Shown here: positions 23,271 through 31,859 of the stretch, one piece after another
How the letters are laid out: each line of letters opens with the position of its first letter
Numbering within the stretch: the first letter of the stretch is position 1
Assembly: GCF_033446605.1 (NCBI RefSeq)
Contig: NZ_JAWQUO010000003.1
Span: 124,001 to 188,000, forward strand
Direction: 5' to 3'
DNA length: 64,000 bases
From: Iodobacter sp025352645
Lineage (GTDB): Bacteria > Pseudomonadota > Gammaproteobacteria > Burkholderiales > Chitinibacteraceae
Made by a program: the position numbers and the translations under genes
Notes under the pieces: model-generated
Seen by the model: the letters and a program-made list of their open reading frames with translations, nothing else
The model's database searches: none
What the model was told of the DNA's origin: nothing

Positions 23271-23337
23271 GTAAGGGCACGGCACGCCGTGGCCTCAGGT
23301 GATTATTTTGCAATGTAGGGGCACGGCATGCCGTGCC
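23271..23337. repeat. Two tandem GTAGGGGCACGGC palindromic repeats
   Basis: GTAAGGGCACGGCACGCCGT at 23271 and GTAGGGGCACGGCATGCCGT at 23315 are near-identical palindromic units, 44 bases apart, between the DUF4870 gene and hisG. Further copies lie at 23765-23788 and 51771-51794. Confidence 0.85.
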
Positions 23338-23346
23338 TTATGGTCA

Positions 23347-23751
23347 TTATTTAAACAATTTAAGCGAAACGGGGTATTTAGAAGGCCAGCCGTTGATGGC
23401 TTTTGCACCTTCCCATAGTGCAAAAATAGCGGAGCCTATGGCCACCCACCAAAGGGGGAGCGGGCTTTGTAGGGCAAAACCTGCCAGCATTGCCAAGGCA
23501 TAAAAGCAGCCCATTAAAAGCTGAAAATTGCAGGCGTTAATGGCATGTTGTTCAACAAAATCTGAATGTACGCGCGCAAATTGCAGCACCAGCACTGGAA
23601 TCAACAACGCCAGCACCGCCATCGGCAAAATGGGCAGCCAAAATACCCCAGCTAGATGGGCCAGTGCGGCAGCGCCTTTTTCGTTTTGTGAAGGAGGACG
23701 CGGCTTATCGTCCTGCTCTTCTGCTGCGGGTTTGGGATTGAAGATCAACAT
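23347..23751 (-). CDS. DUF4870-type membrane protein
   Basis: 134 residues from ATG 23751 (MLIFNPKPAAEEQ); the longer frame would run through a palindromic repeat and into murA. After a hydrophilic Pro/Glu-rich N-terminus come three or four hydrophobic helices with the family pattern AALAHLAGVFW, then VEQHAINACNFQL. DUF4870 proteins are small inner-membrane proteins of unknown function. It lies between murA and hisG in the same orientation, flanked on both sides by GTAGGG palindromes. Confidence 0.8.
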   Translation of the reverse strand: MLIFNPKPAAEEQDDKPRPPSQNEKGAAALAHLAGVFWLPILPMAVLALLIPVLVLQFARVHSDFVEQHAINACNFQLLMGCFYALAMLAGFALQSPLPLWWVAIGSAIFALWEGAKAINGWPSKYPVSLKLFK

Positions 23752-23764
23752 GGGGTACCCAGGA

Positions 23765-23788
23765 GTAGGGACACGGCACGCCGTGCCC
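23765..23788. repeat. GTAGGG palindromic repeat
   Basis: GTAGGGACACGGCACGCCGT followed by GCCC; same family as 23271, 23315 and 51771. It lies just past the murA stop. Confidence 0.8.
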
Positions 23789-23797
23789 AACAAACAT

Positions 23798-25048
23798 TTA
23801 GGAAATTCTTTCGATTTGCGCACCAACCGCCGACAATTTGCGTTCGATATGTTCGTAGCCACGGTCGAGGTGGTAGATGCGATCAACAATGGTTTCACCA
23901 GTGGCGATCATCCCTGCAATCACTAAAGAGGCCGATGCACGAAGGTCGGTTGCCATTACGGTTGCACCTTCTAGCTTTTCTACCCCAGTCACAATCGCGG
24001 TGTTGCCTTCGGTATTGATTTTTGCACCCATGCGGATTAGCTCAGGGGCGTGCATAAAGCGGTTTTCAAAGATGGTTTCGGTAATGATGCCCGTGCCTTC
24101 CGCTACGCAGTTCAGCAACATAAATTGTGCTTGCATATCGGTTGGGAAGGCAGGGTAGGGCATGGTGCGGATATTTACAGCCTTAGGGCGTTGTTTCATA
24201 TCGATAGCGATCCAATCGTCACCTGCTTCGATATACGCACCAGCTTCGCGCAGCTTTTCTAGTACCGCTTCCATGATATCGGCGCGGGTATTGCGTAATA
24301 CCAGCTTGCCTTGCGCCACAGCCGCAGCAATCAGGAAAGTACCGGTTTCGATGCGATCCGGCACAATGGCGTGTTCTGCGCCATGCAGCTCGGCCACACC
24401 TTCGATAGTAATGGTATCTGTGCCATGGCCACTGATTTTTGCGCCCATTTTGATTAGGCAATCTGCCAGATCAACCACTTCGGGTTCACGCGCGGCGTTT
24501 TCGATAATCGTAATGCCGTCTGCCAGTGTGGCCGCCATCAGCAGATTTTCTGTGCCGGTTACGGTGACCATATCGCAAACAATGCGTGCGCCTTTGAGCT
24601 TGCCGCTGGCTTTTACATAGCCGTGCTCAATCACAATGTCTGCACCCATAGCTTGCAGGCCTTTGATGTGCTGATCTACTGGGCGTGCGCCAATGGCGCA
24701 TCCTCCTGGCAGGGAAACCTGAGCTTCACCAAAGCGAGCTAAAGTAGGCCCAAGTACCAAAATCGATGCGCGCATGGTTTTAACCAGCTCGTAAGGGGCG
24801 ATCAGGGTGGTGACTTCATTGGCGGTGATTTCGTATTCGTGGACATTATCGGTCATTACCCGCACGCCCATGCCTTGCAGCAGTTTTTGCGTGGTTTTAA
24901 CGTCAGCTAATTGCGGAACATTGGTCAGGCGCAAAGTGCCTGCAGTCAGTAAGCTAGCGCATAAAATCGGCAGGGCGGCGTTTTTTGCACCAGAAATTGA
25001 GATTTCGCCGGAGATTGGGTTGCCACCGATAATTCTTAGTTTGTCCAT
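23798..25048 (-). CDS. murA: UDP-N-acetylglucosamine 1-carboxyvinyltransferase
   Basis: 416 residues, standard length. It catalyses the first committed step of peptidoglycan synthesis, transferring enolpyruvate from PEP to UDP-GlcNAc in the cytoplasm. Motifs: ISGAKNAALPILCASLLT, the catalytic-loop cysteine in LPGGCAIGARPVDQH (target of fosfomycin) and AFPTDMQAQFM. It is part of the ibaG-murA-hisG neighbourhood typical of betaproteobacteria. The ATG at 25048 gives the family N-terminus MDKLRIIGG. Confidence 0.97.
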   Translation of the reverse strand: MDKLRIIGGNPISGEISISGAKNAALPILCASLLTAGTLRLTNVPQLADVKTTQKLLQGMGVRVMTDNVHEYEITANEVTTLIAPYELVKTMRASILVLGPTLARFGEAQVSLPGGCAIGARPVDQHIKGLQAMGADIVIEHGYVKASGKLKGARIVCDMVTVTGTENLLMAATLADGITIIENAAREPEVVDLADCLIKMGAKISGHGTDTITIEGVAELHGAEHAIVPDRIETGTFLIAAAVAQGKLVLRNTRADIMEAVLEKLREAGAYIEAGDDWIAIDMKQRPKAVNIRTMPYPAFPTDMQAQFMLLNCVAEGTGIITETIFENRFMHAPELIRMGAKINTEGNTAIVTGVEKLEGATVMATDLRASASLVIAGMIATGETIVDRIYHLDRGYEHIERKLSAVGAQIERIS

Positions 25049-25151
25049 TTTTCTAACTCAGTTGTTGTCCACTAAAAGCACAAAAGCGTGATTTGTGGTT
25101 TTTTGGTCGTTTAGGGTGTGCAGTGTTTGTACACCGATTTCATTAGGGTTG

Positions 25152-25331
25152 TTATTTAAAGCAATACCAAAGCAGCGCGGCAAGGCCTGCGATCAGCCAA
25201 GGTAGATTGGTCAGGGCCGCCAGCTTTTGCGAGCTGTGATCCAGTGGTTTTCTGGCTTCAACGATGGCTTGCTCAAGCTTGGCGCGATTATTTTCAATGG
25301 CGTCTAGATTGAAGCGATCCTCTTGGCTCAT
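25152..25331 (-). CDS. Small single-pass membrane protein, hypothetical
   Basis: 59 residues from ATG 25331, whose ATGA overlaps the ibaG stop, so translation is coupled. The N-terminal ~40 residues are charged and helical (MSQEDRFNLDAIENNRAKLE); a C-terminal hydrophobic segment follows (LPWLIAGLAALLWYCF). Looks tail-anchored. No family recognised; its place between ibaG and murA suggests an envelope role, but that is only context. Confidence 0.6.
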   Translation of the reverse strand: MSQEDRFNLDAIENNRAKLEQAIVEARKPLDHSSQKLAALTNLPWLIAGLAALLWYCFK

Positions 25332-25573
25332 TGGAATTGCTCTGCCCATTCGTTAGGCGTCAGCGTTTTTTCTAGCGACAGGGCGTGCAATTCACCAGAG
25401 TCGAGCTCTGGTTTAACCGATTCTTTAACCAAACGATGGCGGGCTAATAAACCAAGACCTTCAAAGCGAGGGGAGGCAATACGGGCATAAAAGTGATGGC
25501 CGTCGCCATTTACTTCAACGGCAGTTGCGGCGAGGCGCTCGGCAAGCAAGGCTTGTACTGATTCGGGAGTCAT
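25328..25573 (-). CDS. ibaG: BolA/IbaG family protein
   Basis: 81 residues covering the whole BolA fold, with GHHFYARIASPRFEGLGLLARHR and the conserved HALSLEKTLTPNEW near the C-terminus. IbaG-type proteins sit beside murA in many proteobacteria and are linked to acid stress and to glutaredoxin-dependent iron-sulfur handling. Here it lies directly between the ABC-2 permease and murA, as expected. The start ATG 25573 is 7 bases from the permease stop. Confidence 0.9.
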   Translation of the reverse strand: MTPESVQALLAERLAATAVEVNGDGHHFYARIASPRFEGLGLLARHRLVKESVKPELDSGELHALSLEKTLTPNEWAEQFQ

Positions 25574-25580
25574 AGATTGA

Positions 25581-26336
25581 TTAATGCCTTAATTTATAGC
25601 CAGATTTGATTAATGCGTAAGCCGCACTTGATAAAACGCTTAGTGAGAGCAGCGCGACAGCAAAAGCATGCCAAGGCGATACATCGCTCACACCAAAGAA
25701 GCCGTAGCGGAAACCATCAATCATATAAAAAATTGGGTTCCAGCTCGAGATGCTCTGCCAAAAAGCAGGCAAGCTATGGATGGAATAAAACACGCCAGAT
25801 AAAAACGTGAGCGGCATGATCAAAAAGTTTTGAAACGCGGCAAGCTGATCGTATTTTTCTGCCCAAATCCCTGCCAGTATGCCAAGCGCGGCCATGAGTG
25901 CAGAGCTAGTCAGTGCAAAGGCTAAAATCCATAAAGGATGAGCAAAGGCGGGCAGATTAAACCACATCGTCATCACCAGTACGCCTGCCCCTACCACCAG
26001 CCCACGCACCATGGCGGCAAGCAGGTAGGCTAGGAAAAACTCTAGGTGGGATAGCGGTGGTAGCAGTGCAAAAATCAGGCTGCCGGTGACTTTGGATTGA
26101 ATCAGGCTGGATGAAGAGTTAGCAAAACTATTTTGCAAAATCGACATCATCACTAAGCCAGGAATCAAAAACGCCGTGTATTGCACACCAGGATAAGGCT
26201 CTACATGGCTATCAAGTACATGGGCAAAGATCAGCAGATACATCAGTGCAGTGAGCACGGGCGCAGCAACGGTCTGAAAAGCAACTTTCCAAAAGCGCAG
26301 TACTTCTTTATAAAACAGCGTGTAAAAGCCTTGCAT
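25581..26336 (-). CDS. ABC-2 type exporter permease (YadH-like)
   Basis: 251 residues, six hydrophobic helices. The ABC-2 signature region includes LTFLSGVFYSIHSLP and SWNPIFYMIDGFRYGFFG, with the N-terminal FYTLFYKEVLRFWKV. It pairs with the ATPase upstream to form an inner-membrane exporter; YadGH-type substrate is unknown. It is separated from that ATPase by 263 bases containing a terminal-inverted-repeat element, unusual for a permease/ATPase pair. Confidence 0.9.
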   Translation of the reverse strand: MQGFYTLFYKEVLRFWKVAFQTVAAPVLTALMYLLIFAHVLDSHVEPYPGVQYTAFLIPGLVMMSILQNSFANSSSSLIQSKVTGSLIFALLPPLSHLEFFLAYLLAAMVRGLVVGAGVLVMTMWFNLPAFAHPLWILAFALTSSALMAALGILAGIWAEKYDQLAAFQNFLIMPLTFLSGVFYSIHSLPAFWQSISSWNPIFYMIDGFRYGFFGVSDVSPWHAFAVALLSLSVLSSAAYALIKSGYKLRH

Positions 26337-26420
26337 AATCTCGTCTTGGCGGGTTGGGCATTTGTAAAAAACTATTTAGGAGAAACCTTGTGCATTTGAG
26401 CGCCAGAGTTTTGTATAAAA

Positions 26421-26549
26421 CCCAAATCTTGAACCACGGAGGAAAAGGAGGGTAAAGCAAGAGTGTGATAAATATCAGCCACGCTTAGTTTGCAGGTTTT
26501 CTCCGTGTAGCTCCGCGTTCTCTGTGTCCTCCGTGGTTCAAGATCTGGG
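26421..26549. repeat. 129-bp inverted-repeat element inside the ABC exporter operon
   Basis: The 23-base left end (26421-26443, starting CCCAAATCTTGAACCACGG) is repeated in inverse orientation at 26527-26549 with one mismatch. The interior contains CTCCGTGTAGCTCCGCGTTC. Such CTCTGTG/CTCCGTGGTT elements resemble dispersed repeats in many genomes. No ORF inside. It could attenuate or process the operon mRNA between the ATPase and permease genes. Confidence 0.75.
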
Positions 26550-26599
26550 CTTTCAGTCTAAGTATCTGGAAGTCGCGTGGGTACAATATCGTGCCCGCT

Positions 26600-27490
26600 T
26601 TACTGCATCATATCCACAAAAATGGTTTCCAGATCGGCTTTGCCGACTTCGATATCTCTGAGCTGCACGGCGTTATTTCTAAGCTCGCTTAAGATGGCTT
26701 CAAGGTCTGTGCAATCTGCTAGTTTTAGCTCAAAGCCGCTGTCTCTTTCGCAAATCAGCAAGGGGGCTAAGGACGCGGGCAGTACGGCAGGCTTAATCTT
26801 GATGAACAATTCACGCGCAGCGCCACGGCTCATTAGCGTGTCTTTGTCTTCTAGTGAAATGAGTTCACCTTTTTTGAGCATGGCGATGCGATTGCACAGT
26901 GTTTCGGCTTCTTCTAAATAATGCGTAGTCAGCACAATGGTGTGGCCGTCTTTATTGAGGCGGCGGATAAAATCCCAGAGTGTTTTACGCAGCTCAACGT
27001 CAACGCCTGCCGTTGGCTCGTCTAATACAATCACTGGTGGACGATGCACTAAGGCCTGCGCCACCATCACTCGGCGCTTCATACCACCAGAGAGCGCACG
27101 CATATTGCTGTTGGCTTTATCGGTAAGGCCTAAATGGTGGAGGATCTCATCAATCCAAGCATGATTATTTCTGAGACCAAAATAGCCAGACTGAAACGTC
27201 AGTGTTTCACGCACGGTAAAAAAGGGATCGAATACCAACTCTTGCGGCACAATTCCGACGGCGCGGCGTGCTTCGCGGTAGTCTTTTTGTACATCAAAGC
27301 CCATCACCGAGATCTGCCCCGATGTTGGGCGGGAAAGCCCTGCTAGAGCAGAGATCAGTGTGGTTTTGCCTGCACCATTAGGGCCGAGTAGCGCAAAAAA
27401 ATCACCCTGCTCTACCGTGAAACTCACCCCTTTTAAGGCGTGGAAATCACCGTATTGCTTGGCTACGGCATCAAAAACGATAGCGCTCAA
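26600..27490 (-). CDS. ABC exporter ATP-binding protein (YadG-like)
   Basis: 296 residues. Walker A is GPNGAGKTT, signature LSGGMKRRVMVAQAL, Walker B VIVLDEPTAGVD and switch His in LTTHYLEEAETLC. The start is a TTG at 27490 whose last base overlaps the mlaA stop (TTGA), with GGAG seven bases upstream; translation is therefore coupled to mlaA. Partner of the permease 263 bases downstream. It lies next to Mla genes in many betaproteobacteria, so a lipid or cell-envelope substrate is plausible but not shown. Confidence 0.9.
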   Translation of the reverse strand: MSAIVFDAVAKQYGDFHALKGVSFTVEQGDFFALLGPNGAGKTTLISALAGLSRPTSGQISVMGFDVQKDYREARRAVGIVPQELVFDPFFTVRETLTFQSGYFGLRNNHAWIDEILHHLGLTDKANSNMRALSGGMKRRVMVAQALVHRPPVIVLDEPTAGVDVELRKTLWDFIRRLNKDGHTIVLTTHYLEEAETLCNRIAMLKKGELISLEDKDTLMSRGAARELFIKIKPAVLPASLAPLLICERDSGFELKLADCTDLEAILSELRNNAVQLRDIEVGKADLETIFVDMMQ

Positions 27491-28278
27491 GGAGCTACTC
27501 CAACTGCGGCACTGGCTGGTGCGCTGGCTGGTGCACTTGCATTGGGTGCTTTAGCTGCATCCATAGCATCCAACTCTGCATCCGTTGGGCCTAATTGCAG
27601 TGGTTGAGGTGGCGCGCCATCCCATACACGGTAATAACGCCGCTGTAGGTAGGAGTCACGCAAAAAAGCATATGGATCTGCTTGGGCATCGATCATTGGA
27701 TCTAAAGGCAGCAGTTGGCGGCGTTGTTCTACGCCCCAAGCGCCATAGCGGGCAATTTGTGTGCCAAAGTCTTGCGTGCCATTCCAAATATCTAAAGGAT
27801 CGGCAAAGAGGCGTACAGCAAGGTCACTGCTATCGCGCAGGGTGGTTGGGCCACGTAGTGGGATCATTAAATAAAGGCCGGAACCCATTCCCCAGCTACC
27901 TAAGGCTTGGCCGATATCTTCATCGCTTTTTTTCAGCCCCATATCACTGGCCCAATCGACTAAGCCAAACATGCCCAAGGTGCTGTTGATGGCGACTCGG
28001 CCTAAGCTATGACCAGCCTCAGAGCCTTTTCCTTGTAATAAAGCACCAAAGGAGGCGAAAAAGTCATCAATATTGGCGAAGAAATTGCTCGCGCCTTGTT
28101 TGATAGGGCCTGGTGAATATTTCTCGTGTGCTTCAGCAGCAGGTTTGAGAACCGCTTTATCAACCGCATTATTGAAGGCGAAAATGCCACGATTGACCGG
28201 CTCGATAGGATCGTAGTTATTCTGTGGCGTCGCACATGCGCCAAGTAAGAGAGCAAATAGGGGGAGAAGGCGGCGCAT
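27487..28278 (-). CDS. mlaA: Outer-membrane lipoprotein MlaA (VacJ)
   Basis: 263 residues. Signal peptide with lipobox LLGAC (Cys ~15). VacJ features: NYDPIEPVNRGIFAFNNAVD, YSPGPIKQGASNFFANIDD and GLYLMIPLRGPTTLRD. MlaA extracts mislocalised phospholipids from the outer leaflet of the outer membrane and passes them to MlaC. The C-terminus is Ala/Pro-rich and may be disordered. It is in the same transcript direction as mlaFEDCB, 187 bases after mlaB. Confidence 0.95.
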   Translation of the reverse strand: MRRLLPLFALLLGACATPQNNYDPIEPVNRGIFAFNNAVDKAVLKPAAEAHEKYSPGPIKQGASNFFANIDDFFASFGALLQGKGSEAGHSLGRVAINSTLGMFGLVDWASDMGLKKSDEDIGQALGSWGMGSGLYLMIPLRGPTTLRDSSDLAVRLFADPLDIWNGTQDFGTQIARYGAWGVEQRRQLLPLDPMIDAQADPYAFLRDSYLQRRYYRVWDGAPPQPLQLGPTDAELDAMDAAKAPNASAPASAPASAAVGVAP

Positions 28279-28464
28279 GTGTGTGTTTATTCAGTGATTA
28301 AGGTCGATATTCTAGGCTGATTTGGCCTGTTGCGGGCCGATAAATTATTATCTGCCCGCTGGATAAGCAGAACACAGCACTGCCCACAAAATATCGACCA
28401 TTATTGCTAGCCGTTTTTTGCTGCACAGGCTGAATCCGGCGTATTACTCTGTGGTTTAAGACTG

Positions 28465-28731
28465 CTATTTCAAGGGCAGTATTGTGCTTACACCATAGAG
28501 GCGAATCAGCCCAGCTAGGCCTTCAGTCAGCTCTGAGAAGCATAGCTCGGCCCCCTGCTTACGTGCATTACGCAGCCAGTGCAGTAGTACCGCCACTGCG
28601 GAGGAATCTGCTGCACTTATTTGGCTAAGATTTACTTCCAGTAGCTCGCCTTGGCTGAGCGTTGGCAAGGTGGTCAGCTGTGCTGCGGCCGTGTCTAAAG
28701 TGAGCTTGCCACTGGCTTGAAACACTTTCAT
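28465..28731 (-). CDS. mlaB: STAS-domain protein MlaB
   Basis: 88 residues, a lone STAS domain with the motif SQISAADSSAVAVLLHWLRN, in which the conserved Ser occupies the anti-sigma-antagonist-like position. MlaB is the cytoplasmic accessory subunit of the MlaFEDB importer and binds MlaF. ATGA overlap with mlaC (28728-28731). Confidence 0.9.
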   Translation of the reverse strand: MKVFQASGKLTLDTAAAQLTTLPTLSQGELLEVNLSQISAADSSAVAVLLHWLRNARKQGAELCFSELTEGLAGLIRLYGVSTILPLK

Positions 28732-29330
28732 TTACTTGCGCTACGCTGTGCGTTATTGCGATCAGAGAGCTGCTTGATTAAGCCATCAATGCCGTCTTTG
28801 CGGATGATCGTATTAAATTGATTACGGTTGTTATTGATAAAGCTAATGCCATCTACGGCAATATCGTAGGTTTTCCAGCCAGCATCGGTTTTTTCAAAGC
28901 TAAAATCGAGTGGGATCGGTTTTTGCCCTGGTAGGCTAACTTCGGTACGCACGGCCATTTCGCTTGCATCGTTGCCTGGGCGAGTGCCTTTTACATCCAC
29001 TTGAGCATTTTTATAAATAGAAAGTGCGGATAGGTAAGTGCGCACTAGCATGGTTCTAAATTCGCGGGTTAAGGCTTGCTGCTGCTCTGGTGTGGCTGTT
29101 TTCCAGTAACGGCCAACGGCCAGCATGGTCATACGATTGTAATCGGCCAAAGGGGCAACGCGTGCATCAACAAGATCGCGTGCTTTAAGGGGCTCTTTAT
29201 CATTTTTTTTAATGATATCAAGCACATCGCGGCTCACATTTTTAACGATGACTTCAGGTGCTTCAATTGCTGCAGCTAAGCTACAGGTGGCGATAAAACC
29301 CATTGAGAGGGCAAGGATCCATTTTTTCAT
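28728..29330 (-). CDS. mlaC: Periplasmic phospholipid-shuttle protein MlaC
   Basis: 200 residues with a signal peptide (MKKWILALSMGFIATCSLAA). MlaC family features: DYNRMTMLAVGRYWKTATPE, FRTMLVRTYLSALSIY and GWKTYDIAVDGISFINNNRN. It ferries phospholipid between MlaA at the outer membrane and the MlaFEDB complex. One-base overlap with mlaD. Confidence 0.95.
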   Translation of the reverse strand: MKKWILALSMGFIATCSLAAAIEAPEVIVKNVSRDVLDIIKKNDKEPLKARDLVDARVAPLADYNRMTMLAVGRYWKTATPEQQQALTREFRTMLVRTYLSALSIYKNAQVDVKGTRPGNDASEMAVRTEVSLPGQKPIPLDFSFEKTDAGWKTYDIAVDGISFINNNRNQFNTIIRKDGIDGLIKQLSDRNNAQRSASK

Positions 29331-29812
29331 TATTTTTGCTCCGATTTTTGTTCACCAGCGGTTTCTGCTTTGTTAAACAGTACACGACTAATTAATTGCT
29401 CCAGCACGATCGCTGAAGAGGTAATGGTAAAGCTGTTGCCATCGGCAAGCATTTTGCTATCTGCACCCGAGGTCACACCAATATATTGCTCACCCAAGAG
29501 GCCAGAGGTCAGGATTTCTGCTGAAGCATCTTTACTAAAATGATAGCGGCTATCCATATCTAGCTTCACCCTTGCGACGTAACGCTCTGTATCTAGAGTG
29601 ATACTACTCACACGGCCTACTAAAACCCCGGCACTTTTCACTGGCGCACGCACTTTCAGGCCACCCACATTTTCAAAATTTGCAATTAGCTCATAGCTAT
29701 TCGATGCCGGCAGTGTGGTTTGGCTGCTGACACGTAAAGATAAAAACAGTAAGGCGGCAATGCCTGCAGCGGCAAATAGGCCTACCCAAAAATCAATCAT
29801 GCCTCGTTTCAT
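29330..29812 (-). CDS. mlaD: MCE-domain protein MlaD
   Basis: 160 residues. One N-terminal transmembrane helix (WVGLFAAAGIAALLFLSLRV) and an MCE domain (YELIANFENVGGLKVRAPVK, GVLVGRVSSITLD, LLGEQYIGVTSG). MlaD hexamerises as the periplasmic substrate-binding ring on the MlaFE transporter. The C-terminal tail is short, so the protein is slightly shorter than the E. coli one. Confidence 0.95.
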   Translation of the reverse strand: MKRGMIDFWVGLFAAAGIAALLFLSLRVSSQTTLPASNSYELIANFENVGGLKVRAPVKSAGVLVGRVSSITLDTERYVARVKLDMDSRYHFSKDASAEILTSGLLGEQYIGVTSGADSKMLADGNSFTITSSAIVLEQLISRVLFNKAETAGEQKSEQK

Positions 29813-29882
29813 TCTTTAAAAACCCCTTAATCTGACACGTAACGACAACTGACACATCATGAAAAAACCTAAGCTTGCTGCT

Positions 29883-30707
29883 TTAGATGCCTCTAAACAT
29901 AAAGGCCGTGAGTACAAAATCCAGTGCCAGAATCACCAGCGAGCTTGTCACCACGGTACGGGTGGTGGCTCCTGATACGCCTTCGGCGGTGGGCGGTGCG
30001 TCGTAGCCTTCAAAAACGGCGATCAGTGAGATGGCAACACCAAACACCACACTCTTTATCACGCCATTGATGACGTCTTGACGAAAATCAACGGCGCTTT
30101 GCATTTGCGACCAAAAAGCGCCTTCATCTAAGCCCAGCAGTTTTACGCCGACTAAATAACCACCAAAAATCCCCATCGCGCTAAACATAGCCGCCAGTAG
30201 CGGCATAGAAATTACGCCACCCCAAAAGCGCGGAGCAACGACACGGGCAATTGGGTTAACCGCCATCATTTCCATGGCGGCTAATTGCTCGGTGGCTTTC
30301 ATTAGGCCGATTTCTGCGGTAATGGCAGAACCTGCTCGGCTGGCAAACAGTAAGGCTCCAACCACGGGGCCAAGCTCACGAACTAAGGACAGTGCAACTA
30401 AAATACCTAAGGATTCGGTAGCACCAAAGCGCTGCAGCGTGTCGTAGCCTTGCAGGGCTAACACCATGCCAACAAATAAGCCCGATACCCCAATAATCAA
30501 TACCGACAGCACACCTGCAAACCAAATTTCACGCATTGTAAGCTGAAAGCGGATCAGCGAGGTAGGAGAATGACGCAGAATAGCCAGCATAAAGCGGCAG
30601 GCAAAGCCCAGTTTGATGATGACGTTGCTAAATGGTCGGCCTAATGCTGAAAGGGCTTTAAATAAAAAATTAGGCAAGGCGCGGCTCCAGACCAAGATCC
30701 GTAGCAT
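29883..30707 (-). CDS. mlaE: Mla ABC transporter permease MlaE
   Basis: 274 residues from ATG 30707, which still overlaps the mlaF end by 38 bases. The longer frame to 30755 is less likely. Permease signature: GFACRFMLAILRHSPTSLIR, MVLALQGYDTLQRFGATES, RELGPVVGALLFASRAGSAI and EIGLMKATEQLAAMEMMAV. It is the inner-membrane channel part of the MlaFEDB lipid transporter. The N-terminus is uncertain; an internal TTG could give a shorter protein. Confidence 0.92.
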   Translation of the reverse strand: MLRILVWSRALPNFLFKALSALGRPFSNVIIKLGFACRFMLAILRHSPTSLIRFQLTMREIWFAGVLSVLIIGVSGLFVGMVLALQGYDTLQRFGATESLGILVALSLVRELGPVVGALLFASRAGSAITAEIGLMKATEQLAAMEMMAVNPIARVVAPRFWGGVISMPLLAAMFSAMGIFGGYLVGVKLLGLDEGAFWSQMQSAVDFRQDVINGVIKSVVFGVAISLIAVFEGYDAPPTAEGVSGATTRTVVTSSLVILALDFVLTAFMFRGI

Positions 30708-31473
30708 AAGGCACGGCGGGTTTGTGGAAAGGCACAGGGCCGTCGGTTTCACCATTAATAAACTGTTTTACAAAGGGGTGAGTTGAGGCGCGAACCTGCT
30801 CTGGCGTGCCTTCTGCCACAATTTTGCCGTCGGCTAAAAAGTAGACATAGTCGACAATCGAAAGCGATTCTTCTACATCGTGGGTCACAATCACCGATGC
30901 CGTGCCCAGTGCATCGTTTAAATCTCGAATAAGTTTGCCGATTGTGGCCAATGAGATTGGGTCTAGCCCTGTAAATGGCTCGTCGTACAGCATCACCGCA
31001 GGGTCTAGCGCAATGGCGCGGGCTAGCGCCACGCGGCGTGCCATCCCACCGGATAATTCGGAGGGCATCTGCTCGCTGACACCACGCAGGCCAACCGCGT
31101 TTAGCTTCATCAGCACTAAATCGTGGATCATCGTTTCGGGCAGATTGCTGCGTTCTCTCAGTGGAAAGGCCACATTATCGAAGACGGATAAATCGGTAAA
31201 TAAAGCGCCAAATTGAAACAACAAGCCAAGCTTTTCGCGCATCTTGTAGAGGCGAGCTTCATTCATACTGCCAACATCGTCACCCGCAACATTGAGCTTG
31301 CCAAGGTCTGGACGAATTTGCCCGCCAATGAGTTTGAGGAGCGTGGTTTTGCCTGAGCCAGATCCACCCATAATGGCGACCACTTGCCCACGCTTAATGC
31401 TAAGGGATACGTCGGTGAGCACCGCCCGTTCGCCGTAGGCAAAGCTTACATTCTCAAATTGCACCAGAGGCAT
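30670..31473 (-). CDS. mlaF: Mla ABC transporter ATP-binding protein MlaF
   Basis: 267 residues from ATG 31473 (MPLVQFENVSFAYGERAVL), with AGGAG eleven bases upstream; the frame extends to 31620 without support. Walker A GGSGSGKTT, signature ELSGGMARRVALARAI, Walker B VMLYDEPFTGLDP, His switch VTHDVEE. It powers the Mla lipid transporter. First gene of the mla-ABC-ibaG-murA-hisG co-directional run, divergent from the MSHA operon. Confidence 0.95.
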   Translation of the reverse strand: MPLVQFENVSFAYGERAVLTDVSLSIKRGQVVAIMGGSGSGKTTLLKLIGGQIRPDLGKLNVAGDDVGSMNEARLYKMREKLGLLFQFGALFTDLSVFDNVAFPLRERSNLPETMIHDLVLMKLNAVGLRGVSEQMPSELSGGMARRVALARAIALDPAVMLYDEPFTGLDPISLATIGKLIRDLNDALGTASVIVTHDVEESLSIVDYVYFLADGKIVAEGTPEQVRASTHPFVKQFINGETDGPVPFHKPAVPYATDLGLEPRLA

Positions 31474-31859
31474 TTCGCAAGATACTCCTGACATAAAGAG
31501 CGCTATTGTAGGTTGCTCTGTCTTAATCAGATAGATGAACTTTGTATGAAATGGTACGGAATTATTGCCATGCAGCAAAGGTAGTAATAGGTGGGAGTTG
31601 ATAATTTGCTGTGATGACAAGCTTGTAGCGGTTCTTTATTGCATTTGCTTCTAATGTTTTTAGCTAAAAAGTGCGTATAAAAAAGCCCTAAATACAACAC
31701 TTAAATTTGGCTCGTTTGCTATCGCTGCAATATCTAGCACTTAGCTTGCGGTCTGCTTTATTTGGGCAATACTGTCTGCACCCTGCCAGTTCACTGTTTG
31801 TTTTAAGCAATTCGCGTACTAGTATGAAAGCCAGTGTTCATATTCTGGCAGGATTACTT
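31474..31859. other. Divergent intergenic region mlaF / mshM
   Basis: 386 bases between the chosen starts of two divergent operons, so it should hold both promoters. The A/T-rich stretch 31605-31720 is the likeliest place. Frames extend into it from both sides but lack ribosome sites and family similarity. I see no hairpin or clear operator. Confidence 0.45.

Noticed and set aside
23752..23898. 49-residue extension of the DUF4870 gene
   Set aside because: It crosses a palindromic repeat and overlaps murA; the family N-terminus begins at 23751.
31474..31620. Long N-terminus of MlaF
   Set aside because: No ribosome site; the usual family start is at 31473 with AGGAG.
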